From: GCA-2686295 sp964402995
GTDB lineage: Archaea; Nanobdellota; Nanobdellia; Woesearchaeales; GCA-2686295
Direction: 5' to 3'
Assembly: GCA_964402995.1 (NCBI GenBank)
Contig: CAYOEA010000008.1
Span: forward strand, 17,307-81,306
Length of the DNA: 64,000 bases
Shown: positions 1 to 8,117 of the stretch, in pieces
How the letters are laid out: every line of letters starts with the position of its first letter
How positions within the stretch are numbered: position 1 is the first letter of the stretch
The notes under the pieces: model-generated
Database searches by the model: none
What the model was told of the DNA's origin: nothing
The model's input: the letters and a program-made list of their open reading frames with translations, nothing else
Made by a program: the position numbers and the translations under genes

Positions 1-2
1 TT

Positions 3-257
3 TCTGAAATTCATACAGCATTTAGAATTTATGACTTAAATAAAATTAAGGGTTTTAATCTTGAATCTTGCCATAATGATTATCGTTGGACTATAGATAG
101 TGTTGTTGAAATAATAAAATTAAATGATAATCTTTCTGAAATTCCGATATCTTGTTTTTATCATGAGAATGCATCTGCTCCTAATTTAAAAGAACTTTTA
201 AGAGTAACTTCCTACATGGTTATTAGAGGTATCAGATTTAAATTATTTAGATATTGA
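3..257 (+). CDS. Glycosyltransferase family 2, C-terminal end (partial at window edge)
   Basis: The reading frame is open from the first base of the window to a TGA at 255-257, so 84 C-terminal residues are visible. The segment EIPISCFYHENASAPNL resembles the stretch near the end of dolichol-phosphate-mannose-synthase-like GT2 enzymes, where an (E)(V/I)P(V/I) strand precedes an Arg/His, Gly and Ser rich loop and a final amphipathic helix. The catalytic half lies outside the window. It faces a glycan gene group transcribed convergently, which fits a role in polysaccharide or lipid-linked glycan assembly. The family call is inferred from the tail only. Confidence 0.5.
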   Translation, partial: SEIHTAFRIYDLNKIKGFNLESCHNDYRWTIDSVVEIIKLNDNLSEIPISCFYHENASAPNLKELLRVTSYMVIRGIRFKLFRY

Positions 258-289
258 ATAAGTAATAATTAATTATAGAATTCACATTA

Positions 290-1480
290 TTATGTGATTG
301 AGAACAATTTTGTCCCTTTTAAAATTAATGTTGTTAAATTAATGATGGCCATTATTATAATCACCATATATCTTATTGTTGTTGGACTGACTCTTATTTT
401 ATTTGGAAGTTTCTTTGAAATGAATTTTGTTAAATCCTTTAAACTCTCAAAAATTATAATTAAATACACAGGGTAGAATAATAAAAAATATCTTAAATCA
501 TAATGATGACCTTTAATATTATAAAAGAATATGAAAAAGAATTCAGATATTACAAATAATAATATCCAGAAAACATTCTTTTTTTTTAAGATTAAATATG
601 TTACAGAAACATATAAAATGATTATGTATATTAATGAATGAAATTTTTGTAGAAAGTAAAAATTATAATCAATTTTTTTCTGAATAAAATAATGAAATAT
701 TCTTGATAATATAGTTCCTAATTTTGGATTGTCAGAGATAAATGTCCCTGTTCCTCGTATTAAATCTTCGTGAAAATTAAATCTTAGAATTAATATTAGA
801 TATGCAGTAAATCCACTTATAACTGATTTAATAAAGCTCCATATATATGTAATTCTTTCTTTCTTTTGTATGAAGAAGTATATTATCATAAAAAAGGAAG
901 TTATAGGGATTAATATATAACTAGTATTTTTTGAAATGAACATAAAAAAAATTATTAACGCTAAACTCCAAGTATTTTCTTTTGGTTTGTTATTAAATAA
1001 ATACAAGCTTGCAAAAAATATTGCACACATAATAAAATAAGTAAGATCAACATAAAAACTTGCAAATAATTCTAATGAAAAATAAGACGCCATCATAAAT
1101 AATATTAATTGAAAAGATTCTTTTGGTTCGTATATTTTACAAAAAATCAAGAATAGAATAATAAATAAGGTATAATTTAGAAAAAATCCTGAATAGTTAA
1201 ATACAAAATCACTTGCTCCAAAAAGACAAAATGCAGGCACAGTTCTAAAATAAATTATTCTATCAACATATGTACCTTCATAAGAATATTCAATGAATGA
1301 ACTATAGTTTGATGTAATTAGGTATTCAGATAAGATTTCACTATGGCGATAATATTGTGGATAATGAACAAACTCATCTGCTTCAATATTTTATATTTGG
1401 AAAAAATAAAAGACTGCAAGTATTATTCCTATTATTATAAGTATTAATAAGTACTTTTTTTTCTCTTCTATTTTTAACAT
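290..1480 (-). pseudogene. GT-C type membrane glycosyltransferase (PMT/ArnT-like) interrupted by an in-frame TAA
   Basis: Reading from the ATG at 1480, the frame gives a basic N-terminus and a first membrane helix, stops at a TAA at 1391-1393 (codon 30), then stays open in the same frame to 290. The residues just after the stop, NIEADEFVHYPQYYRH, look like the acidic first-loop motif of GT-C enzymes (ADE followed by aromatic residues). The rest is a chain of roughly nine hydrophobic helices with a C-terminal basic stretch. Restored length is about 396 residues. A GTG at 1240 could start a shorter product, but it would lack the first helix and the acidic loop. The single substitution suggests a recent nonsense mutation, or a sequencing error. 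Confidence 0.65.
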
Positions 1481-1568
1481 TGTATTATTCTTAAAATGGA
1501 AGTTTCTTATAATCTTTTTTTATTATAACTTTAATTATTATATTATTATAAGCATTATTCTTGTTATT

Positions 1569-2306
1569 TTAATAAGATTTTTCTTTCTCAAATAGCATAA
1601 TATTTTCTATAGTTCCTAAATCCCATATAGATTCAACTTTATCAATTATGAATTTTTTACCTTTTAAAATTAATTCATTATATGTCGGTCCAACATAAAA
1701 TTCTTTATTAACAGTAATATTTTTTTTAATCATTTGATCAGCTGCCCAAATAAAATCGCTTCCTTTTGAGAAATAATACATTCCTGCAGTTGCATGATTT
1801 GATATAACTTTCTTTTCAGCAACTTCTTCAATGAAATTATCTTGTCCAATTCTAGCATAACTATATTTTATATTATCATTATCAAATACTGAAATTATTC
1901 CATCAAATTTTAATTTTTTATCAAGTATTTTTTCTTTTAATCCGGATGTGAAATAAGTATCGGTGTTAAATATTACCAACGGGTTTTCATCAATTTCCTT
2001 TTTTGCAAGTAAAACAGTACAAGCTTGACCTTTAGTTACTTTAGTTATTGAAATAATTTTACATTTTGGAAATTTTTCTTTAAGAATTTTATCAATTCCA
2101 TATTCTTTAATGTGTTCTTTTAAACATATGAATATTAACTTATCAATTGTTTCATCATAGAATTCGAGGCTTTTCATCGCCCATTCAAACATGTATTTAC
2201 CTTTTATTTTAACAAGTGGTTTTGGTACTTCAATTTTTGCATCAGATATTCTTTTACCTCTACCTGCCATTGGTATGATTATTGTAATTTTTGGCCTATG
2301 ATGCAT
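1569..2306 (-). CDS. Sugar-phosphate nucleotidyltransferase (NDP-sugar pyrophosphorylase family)
   Basis: This 245-residue protein begins with the nucleotide-binding signature IPMAGRGKRI at residues 11-20, followed by PKPLVKIKGKYMFEWAM (29-44), where the lysines and substrate-loop residues of RmlA/GlmU-type enzymes lie. NTDTYF at 114-119 holds the metal-binding Asp116. The fold is the single nucleotidyltransferase domain without a left-handed helix tail, as in short capsule-type pyrophosphorylases. It should activate a sugar 1-phosphate, or another phosphorylated compound, with an NTP; the substrate cannot be told. It lies 89 bp downstream of the HAD phosphatase on the same strand. This pairing is common in capsule and LPS loci. 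Confidence 0.85.
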   Translation of the reverse strand: MHHRPKITIIIPMAGRGKRISDAKIEVPKPLVKIKGKYMFEWAMKSLEFYDETIDKLIFICLKEHIKEYGIDKILKEKFPKCKIISITKVTKGQACTVLLAKKEIDENPLVIFNTDTYFTSGLKEKILDKKLKFDGIISVFDNDNIKYSYARIGQDNFIEEVAEKKVISNHATAGMYYFSKGSDFIWAADQMIKKNITVNKEFYVGPTYNELILKGKKFIIDKVESIWDLGTIENIMLFEKEKSY

Positions 2307-2395
2307 AATAGTTAATATTATTGTTGTTTTATAAAAATTTTTGTTTTTAAAATAGAATCATATCATTTTGAATTAAAATTTGTTAAGAGATTCTT

Positions 2396-2776
2396 TTAAT
2401 TGATGAGTTTATTAATTTCTTCTTCTGTTTTTTCAATAAATTCATCAGGTCTTATGCATTTATCATCAACATAAAATCCTCCTTTACCACACCATGGTTT
2501 GCCTATATGAATTTCATCATAAGAAATTTTATTTTTATCTAACCATTCCATAGCTATTTTTAAAGTGTTGGCATTAATTTTACCAACATTTCCTTTATAG
2601 GTTCTCATATTTCTACTAGTATATATTATTATGTAGAATCCTTTTAGTTGATATTCTTTAAGTTTTTTTACAACTTCTTTATTAATAGTTAAATCTTTAT
2701 AGTTTTGTCCTTCTTTTAATTTAGAACAAATAGTACCGTCTAAATCTATAACTATATTTTTATGTTCATTAATCAT
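2396..2776 (-). CDS. HAD-superfamily phosphatase, capsule-biosynthesis type
   Basis: A short 126-residue HAD enzyme. Motif I is DLDGT at 11-15 with nucleophile Asp11 and acid/base Asp13, motif II is the TSR at 54-56, the motif III lysine is Lys94 and the metal-binding pair is Asp105-Asp106. There is no cap domain, as in KdsC or capsular phosphatases, which act on sugar phosphates or macromolecules. It sits between the nucleotidyltransferase and the GT4 gene on the minus strand. Its start codon is preceded within 11 bp by a TTTA tetranucleotide tract, so promoter spacing or translation may change with tract length. Confidence 0.8.
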   Translation of the reverse strand: MINEHKNIVIDLDGTICSKLKEGQNYKDLTINKEVVKKLKEYQLKGFYIIIYTSRNMRTYKGNVGKINANTLKIAMEWLDKNKISYDEIHIGKPWCGKGGFYVDDKCIRPDEFIEKTEEEINKLIN

Positions 2777-2786
2777 TTGAGTTATC

Positions 2787-2822
<36 letters not shown>

Positions 2823-2851
2823 TTTTATAGTTACTGTAAGATGTTAATTAT

Positions 2852-4018
2852 TTAAATATTTTTTTGATAAGCTTTCAATATATTTTCTGCACAAATAGTC
2901 CAATTATATTTTTCTTCAGCTCTTTTTCTGGCTTTAATCTCAGATTCTTGTCTTAATTTATCATTTCTTAAGAATTTAATTATTCCATTTGCAAGTGCTA
3001 TTTCACTTCCTGCTTTAACTGCAATTCCAGAGTTTCCAAGCATTCGTTTAACTTCTCCAACATCACTTGCAACTATTGCTTTTCCACTTGCTAAATATTC
3101 AACTATTTTTAATGGGCTTTTACATTTTGTAATATCATTATCTTCAAAGCATGCAACGCATACATCAGCTGCTGCTATGTGACTAGGAACTTCATCATAT
3201 TTTACGAATCCCGTAAATATAATTTTACCGTTTAATCCTAAATCATTACTTTTTTGTTTTAATTCTTCAAAATAATGTCCACCACCTACAATCATAAAAG
3301 TGGTATTTGGTTCATTTTCTAAAATGATTTTTGCTGATTTCAAAAACATTTCAGCATATTGTCCACCATGTAATTGTCCAAGATAAAGAACTAGTTTACT
3401 TTTAATATTATATTTAGATTTTACTTTTGCGCCATTATTTTTTGGATTAAACTTTTCTAGATCTGCACCTACATGCGAATCTACAATTTTATTTTGTGAA
3501 ATGCCAATTTTAACTGCCAATTCTCTTAAATGATTGCTTGCTGTTGAAACTGTATCTGCAAGTTTAGGAATTGTTTTTTCCATAAAATTCAAATATTCTC
3601 CATAAGAATAAGAAGGCGGATCCCAATTATAAATTGCATATTCCCAATCATCCCAGTCATAATGAACTGGTTTTTTATGTATATATGCTGCAAATAATGC
3701 AGGTATTGAAGCAATTGGAAAACATTTTTGAAAATGAACTATATCAGCCCATTTTGCAAGCTTAGTCATTTTAAGCATGTTTTTTGGAAGATGCCATTTA
3801 TTTCTACCAAAAGGAATAGTTTCAAAATCTTTATGTTCTTCTTTTAATATTAAACCTCTTTCATGTTCTGGTAAAGGAAAATAAACAAGTTTAACTTCAT
3901 GACCTTTTTTGACAAATTCTTCTGCTATATGAGTTATTCTAATAGTCCATGGTTCCGTAGTTGAATAAATATCATGAGGGTGAATCATCAATATTTTGAG
4001 TTTTTTTTCTTTTTTCAT
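2852..4018 (-). CDS. Glycosyltransferase family 4 (GT-B fold)
   Basis: This 388-residue protein has the two-domain GT-B layout of GT4 enzymes. The N-terminal domain begins with a beta strand and HPHD loop (ILMIHPHDIYS). The C-terminal nucleotide-sugar domain contains LYLGQLHGGQY near residue 210 and the EX7E-type element KSPLKIVEYLASGKAIVAS around residue 305, with Glu311 in the donor-binding position. It has no transmembrane segment, so it should act at the cytoplasmic membrane face on a lipid-linked acceptor. It lies 3 bp after a small membrane-protein ORF and upstream of the HAD and nucleotidyltransferase genes. Sugar specificity is not deducible. Confidence 0.88.
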   Translation of the reverse strand: MKKEKKLKILMIHPHDIYSTTEPWTIRITHIAEEFVKKGHEVKLVYFPLPEHERGLILKEEHKDFETIPFGRNKWHLPKNMLKMTKLAKWADIVHFQKCFPIASIPALFAAYIHKKPVHYDWDDWEYAIYNWDPPSYSYGEYLNFMEKTIPKLADTVSTASNHLRELAVKIGISQNKIVDSHVGADLEKFNPKNNGAKVKSKYNIKSKLVLYLGQLHGGQYAEMFLKSAKIILENEPNTTFMIVGGGHYFEELKQKSNDLGLNGKIIFTGFVKYDEVPSHIAAADVCVACFEDNDITKCKSPLKIVEYLASGKAIVASDVGEVKRMLGNSGIAVKAGSEIALANGIIKFLRNDKLRQESEIKARKRAEEKYNWTICAENILKAYQKNI

Positions 4019-4021
4019 TTT

Positions 4022-4141
4022 TTACGATCCAGGAAATATTTTATGTTTCTTAATTTTTTCCCAGAATAAAAGGAATAAATCCATGATTATTGTAATCATA
4101 ATTAAGAAAACTAATACTATAAATTTGAAAAATTTATTCAT
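4022..4141 (-). CDS. Small single-pass membrane protein, 39 residues
   Basis: An ATG at 4141 opens a frame of 39 codons ending at the TAA 4022-4024, only 3 bp before the GT4 start. The product is one hydrophobic helix of about 20 residues (FIVLVFLIMITIIMDLFLLF) between a short basic start and a basic tail containing KKHK. No Shine-Dalgarno is evident. Tight packing with GT4 and the textbook membrane-anchor layout argue that it is translated, perhaps to hold the soluble GT4 at the membrane. No family is recognised. Confidence 0.45.
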   Translation of the reverse strand: MNKFFKFIVLVFLIMITIIMDLFLLFWEKIKKHKIFPGS

Positions 4142-4174
4142 AAGAATTATTTTTTAAGAGTGATATTTAAACTT

Positions 4175-5212
4175 TTATACAAAATTAACATGTTTTGGGT
4201 CTTTTTTTAAATGATAGTTCATTAATTCATTAGTTTTATCAAACCAGCAAGAAGGACATTTTTTTAAATCTTGTTTTAAAACTTTATCCATTCTTAATTT
4301 ACTAAGCCATACTTCTTTAAAACTCATATCATTTATATTTCCAATTTTAAATTCATTTATGTTTTTAGTCCAACAGCAAGGGTAAAGATTTCCATTTGCT
4401 GCAATTACTGCAACAAAGTGTTGATAATAACAAACATCGTAGTTTTTACAATTTTTAAGTGCATCTTTTCTATTCTTTAAACCAAATACTCTAAATTTGT
4501 CTGTTTGAAGTTTTGAAGCTTTATCAATTAAATCAAAATATCCTTCATAATAATCTTTCATAATATCTTCTTCATTTACAGTATTCACAATTGAGAATCT
4601 AACATTATCAACTAATAATTCTTTTGCCATAATTGCAAAATCGTATGCTTCAGTATAATTTTCGGGTTTTGTTAAAAAAGACATTCCAATAACAATATTA
4701 GGATTTTCTTCTTTAATTTGTTTTATTATAGTTTTAGGAATATTATCAGTACAACCTTGAACTTTAATATATGTTTCATCACTGGCTGCATCAATACTAA
4801 ATCTAATCCAACTAGCTTTCTTAATAAAAGGAAGATGTTCTTGTTTAATTTTAGTTCCGTTTGTAATAATACCTAATTCTAATCCTAATTCATTTATTTT
4901 TTTTAAAACTGGAATTATTCCTGGGTGAACAAATGGTTCTCCGCCTCCTTGTATGATAATCGCTTTAACACCTGCTTCTTTAATTTCTTCAAGAAGCTTT
5001 AGAAGTCTGTTTGTTTCAATAAATTGTTTTTCTTGAAAATCTATGTTTTCTGCTCTTTCACTTTCTTTTCTATATGTGCAATATGAACAATTATGATTAC
5101 AAATATTTGTTATATCTAATTGAACTTGAGCTGGTATTGGAAATTCGCCTTTTTTTAAAAGCTCAATCTTATCTTGATGATGTAGAACTTTATATGGTGA
5201 GTAAATTTCCAT
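4175..5212 (-). CDS. Radical SAM/SPASM domain protein
   Basis: Of its 345 residues, the radical SAM cluster ligands are Cys38, Cys42 and Cys45 in the CNHNCSYC motif, followed by a GGGEPFVHP element that corresponds to the SAM-binding GGE. The C-terminal third has Cys-rich SPASM features: CKNYDVC, PCCW after NGNLYP, and CPSCW. SPASM proteins carry one or two auxiliary 4Fe-4S clusters and usually modify peptides or sugars. The gene leads the minus-strand glycan group and ends 34 bp before the small membrane ORF, so a role in modifying a glycan or a surface peptide is plausible. The substrate is unknown. Confidence 0.85.
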   Translation of the reverse strand: MEIYSPYKVLHHQDKIELLKKGEFPIPAQVQLDITNICNHNCSYCTYRKESERAENIDFQEKQFIETNRLLKLLEEIKEAGVKAIIIQGGGEPFVHPGIIPVLKKINELGLELGIITNGTKIKQEHLPFIKKASWIRFSIDAASDETYIKVQGCTDNIPKTIIKQIKEENPNIVIGMSFLTKPENYTEAYDFAIMAKELLVDNVRFSIVNTVNEEDIMKDYYEGYFDLIDKASKLQTDKFRVFGLKNRKDALKNCKNYDVCYYQHFVAVIAANGNLYPCCWTKNINEFKIGNINDMSFKEVWLSKLRMDKVLKQDLKKCPSCWFDKTNELMNYHLKKDPKHVNFV

Positions 5213-5317
5213 TTAATTTTAGAATTAAACTTTTATTAAAAAGTTTTTCATATTTTAGGGTGGAATAAATGAAAAAAGAGGAAACATATTTATATTGTTA
5301 TTATATTATTCTAGAGG

Positions 5318-6157
5318 ATGGTTGCTAAAAAACATAAAGAATTTGATGATGAAATTAGTTTGAAAACTTTATTGATTGTTTTTGTTTTTGGATTAGTAAT
5401 TATTGGTGGGCTTTATTTGTTTAGTAATTCTAATTTATTTACTTCAAATACTGATTCTGATATTGTTTTTGATGATTTTGAGGAAGAGATTAATGAATTT
5501 GAATCTTTAGATGATGATTTTATTGAGGAAGAAACTTTTATTGATGATTTAAATGATGCTGAGGAATTTGAAAACCTTGATTTTGAAGAAGAAACTTTTA
5601 TTGATGATTTAAATGATGCTGAGGAATTTGAAAATCTTGATTTTGAAGAAGAAAGTTTTATTGATAATGTTGATGATGTTGAAGTTATTAATGAATCTGT
5701 TGCTTATAATTTACTTCAAGATTGTTACCCGGAAGAAAGATCAGAACCTTGTTTGATGCGACTTTTAGTTAATCAATCTGATATTCAAGTTTGTGATACT
5801 CTTATTCTTGTGAATCATAGGATTAATTGTAAGTCATTTTTTGCTCAAATTAATTTGAATACTTCACTTTGTGAGTTAATAAATAATTCAAGTGAATATG
5901 TTGCTTGTATTTCAAAAATAAATATTCAATTAAATAAAAGTATTTCTTTTTGTGATGAAACTTTTAATGATTGGGATGCTCAAAGATGTAAAAGGATATT
6001 TGCTTTTACGCTTAATAATTCTGATTATTGTGATTTAATATCTGATATATCTTTAAGAGATAAATGTTATTTTTCTTTAGCTATTAAATTAAATGATCTT
6101 TCTTTTTGTGAATCATTAGTGAATCCTAAATATAAAATTAGTTGTCTTTCTTATTGA
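5318..6157 (+). CDS. Membrane-anchored surface protein with acidic repeats and CX11C repeats
   Basis: A TATA-like ATATTTATAT lies about 25 bp before the ATG, so the message is probably leaderless. The 279-residue protein has one membrane helix at about 18-38 with the N-terminus inside, then an acidic linker (residues about 55-125) built from near-identical copies of FIDDLNDAEEFENLDFEEE. The extracellular C-terminal half holds five pairs of cysteines with exactly 11 residues between them, each introduced by C(D/E), plus one CX8C pair. The spacing suggests disulfide-closed helical hairpins in series. The same motif occurs in the proteins at 55269 and 57988. Function is unknown. Confidence 0.7.
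   Translation: MVAKKHKEFDDEISLKTLLIVFVFGLVIIGGLYLFSNSNLFTSNTDSDIVFDDFEEEINEFESLDDDFIEEETFIDDLNDAEEFENLDFEEETFIDDLNDAEEFENLDFEEESFIDNVDDVEVINESVAYNLLQDCYPEERSEPCLMRLLVNQSDIQVCDTLILVNHRINCKSFFAQINLNTSLCELINNSSEYVACISKINIQLNKSISFCDETFNDWDAQRCKRIFAFTLNNSDYCDLISDISLRDKCYFSLAIKLNDLSFCESLVNPKYKISCLSY
5530..5665 (+). repeat. 60-bp in-frame tandem repeat in a surface-protein gene
   Basis: The segment starting at 5530 recurs at 5590 with one synonymous difference in the first 51 bases, and a third, diverged partial copy starts at 5650. The unit is 60 bp, or 20 codons, so copy-number change would keep the frame and alter the length of the acidic stalk. Near-identity at the DNA level shows that the duplication is recent. 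Confidence 0.9.
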
Positions 6158-6191
6158 AAACTTTTTAAATAGTACTTCTTTATTTAGTTTT

Positions 6192-6545
6192 ATGAGAAAG
6201 GTTTTATTTGTAATTTTAATTTTTAGTTTATTTTTATTTCAACTAGTTTTAAGTTCTAATTTTGTTGCAAGTCAAACATGTTCTTTATTTACTATTGCGG
6301 CAGAGTGTGCGGACGCTGGAAGATCTAAGTGTAATTGGTGTGCAGGTAGTGGAAGAAATGGTGTTTGCACGGATAACTGCGTTAGATGTGCATTTAACCC
6401 AAATCCAGGAACTGGAATTGGAATTCATAATTGTGTTCCTGAGTTTGGTGATTTTGCTGGTTTGGCTGGTTTTGGTGGTGTTGTTGCTGTTGCTGGTGCT
6501 GTTTTGTTGTCTACTTTTATGTTTAGAAGAAAAAAGCGTGAATAA
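6192..6545 (+). CDS. Exported Cys-rich protein with PEF-CTERM-like sorting signal
   Basis: This 117-residue protein follows a TATA-like CTTTTTAAAT box 22 bp before its ATG. It has an N-terminal signal peptide (MRKVLF plus hydrophobic core to about residue 27), a short mature region with eight cysteines at about 30-75, and a tripartite C-terminus: the motif VPEFGDF, a Gly/Ala/Val-rich membrane helix and the basic tail RRKKRE. That architecture is the hallmark of archaeosortase substrates such as PEF-CTERM proteins. The archaeosortase gene at 6555-8012 lies tail-to-tail with it, 9 bp away, which supports an enzyme-substrate pair. The role of the mature protein is unknown. Confidence 0.72.
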   Translation: MRKVLFVILIFSLFLFQLVLSSNFVASQTCSLFTIAAECADAGRSKCNWCAGSGRNGVCTDNCVRCAFNPNPGTGIGIHNCVPEFGDFAGLAGFGGVVAVAGAVLLSTFMFRRKKRE

Positions 6546-6554
6546 TTATTCTTT

Positions 6555-8012
6555 TTAATCTTTTACTTGTTTGGATTCTTTCATTAAATATTTTCCAGTT
6601 AAAGGCCAAAAGATTAAGAAATATATTATGAATGTTATGATTCCAATATTTGTATGAAAACTGTTTAATGCAAATTCTCTGCTTATGAAAGCTCCCACAA
6701 TTAATATTAGATATACTCTTATTATATTGAATACAAATACTCCAATAATTCCAGGTATATACATGAATAATGCTTTTATATGATTTATTTTTCTCCAATT
6801 AAAAATTATTAGTAAAGTATATGCAATTAAGAAGTAGCCAATTCCTTCAACTCCAGAACAAGTATCAGCAATGAAGACTATGAAATTTCCAATTCCTAGT
6901 TTTGGAAGTGCTGGATTTAAAAAACCAACTGTTGGATTTAAAAAAGTAATTTTAAGAAGAAAATAAACAGAATAAGTAACTATCTTGGATAAATAAATCC
7001 ATTGGTTTTGAATCCAAATTGCAAAAATATACATTAAATATGCAAAAACTGTTGAAAATAAAAGTTCTATTTTTGCTTTTTTAACTATTTCCTTTGTAGT
7101 TTTTATTCCAAAAATAGCTATAAATAAACTTATAATTGCTAATATTCTAAAAATAAACCCTAATTTAAATAATACGCTAAACCAGCTTTCATTTTCAGTT
7201 TTTATAAACCAAACAAATTCATTAAAAGGTTCAACATTTTCCCTTCCATTATATTTAATAAAAGAATTATGATTTGTATAAACTTCTTGTGTGGATAAAG
7301 CAATTAATACCCCGCACTCTTTTTGAACTATCATTTCGTTAGCGCCAATTTGAAGATCACTAATTTTAATATCTAGACTCATCCAATCAGTGTTCATTTT
7401 TTCAAGTTTTAAGAATTCATCACTTACATCATAGCTATGATTATTAATTTTCATCAAAATACTGCAACTTTCATTTTCAGAAGATCCAGGCATCCACATT
7501 CCATGCCAAACAATTTGTGCATTTTCAGGGATTTTATCAAGGTAAGCTATTTTTTTAAAATAATCATTAGAAAATTCAATGTCAGGAAGTACGTTCTTTC
7601 TAATATTTTTATCACTTAAGACTCCTATTGATAACCATCTTGAAGAATCAAAATTCACAACATTATCTTTTTCAACACTTACTCCTTCATTTAAGATTTT
7701 ATCAATATTGCCTTGTGTTGCAAAACTTGCAATGAAAAAAAGAATCGCTATAAAAAAAACAATTAAACTTTCTTTTGAAATTAAAGAATTCATTTTTATT
7801 TTTTTAATCTTATTAAAACTTAGAAAAATAAATAAGATCACTATTAATGATATAATCTTCATCATTTTTTGAAGTAAAAAGGCATTTCTTAATTGAAATG
7901 CAAAGTCTGGAGCCTTAATAAATGGAATTATTAAAGTAAATACTAATATTAATAGAGATAATAAGAATATGCTTGTTCTTATAATTAAACTCTTAGAATT
8001 CTTATCCATCAA
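6555..8012 (-). CDS. Archaeosortase/exosortase family transpeptidase with extracytoplasmic insert
   Basis: A 485-residue multi-pass membrane protein. The C-terminal core has the exosortase triad: Cys385 in ADTCSGVEG, Arg432 in FNIIRVYL and His453 in LNSFHTNIG. Known archaeosortases cut substrates at a C-terminal PGF-, VPXSG- or PEF-type motif and transfer them to a lipid. About 190 residues between the N-terminal helices and the core form a non-membrane domain (about 120-290, with HGMWMPGSS and acidic segments), which is an addition to the minimal family. It is convergent with a protein bearing a PEF-like signal. A paralogue without the triad lies at 24040-25524. Confidence 0.85.
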   Translation of the reverse strand: MMDKNSKSLIIRTSIFLLSLLILVFTLIIPFIKAPDFAFQLRNAFLLQKMMKIISLIVILFIFLSFNKIKKIKMNSLISKESLIVFFIAILFFIASFATQGNIDKILNEGVSVEKDNVVNFDSSRWLSIGVLSDKNIRKNVLPDIEFSNDYFKKIAYLDKIPENAQIVWHGMWMPGSSENESCSILMKINNHSYDVSDEFLKLEKMNTDWMSLDIKISDLQIGANEMIVQKECGVLIALSTQEVYTNHNSFIKYNGRENVEPFNEFVWFIKTENESWFSVLFKLGFIFRILAIISLFIAIFGIKTTKEIVKKAKIELLFSTVFAYLMYIFAIWIQNQWIYLSKIVTYSVYFLLKITFLNPTVGFLNPALPKLGIGNFIVFIADTCSGVEGIGYFLIAYTLLIIFNWRKINHIKALFMYIPGIIGVFVFNIIRVYLILIVGAFISREFALNSFHTNIGIITFIIYFLIFWPLTGKYLMKESKQVKD

Positions 8013-8117
8013 TTAATCATTATTTTAATCAGTTTAAAAAAGTTTTCAAATAGTTTTTTTATAATATGATGTTTTAAAGTGAAATCTTTATTAAGCCTTT
8101 TAACTTTTATTTTCATA

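Noticed and set aside
1240..1480. Alternative genetic code or programmed readthrough at the TAA in the GT-C gene
   Set aside because: TAA, TAG and TGA all act as ordinary stops throughout the window, including in ATGA overlaps, and no structure near 1391 suggests recoding.
6262..6558. Overlapping 98-codon frame in the PEF-like protein gene
   Set aside because: It is a +1-frame shadow of a gene that has a signal peptide, conserved Cys pattern and sorting tail in the other frame.
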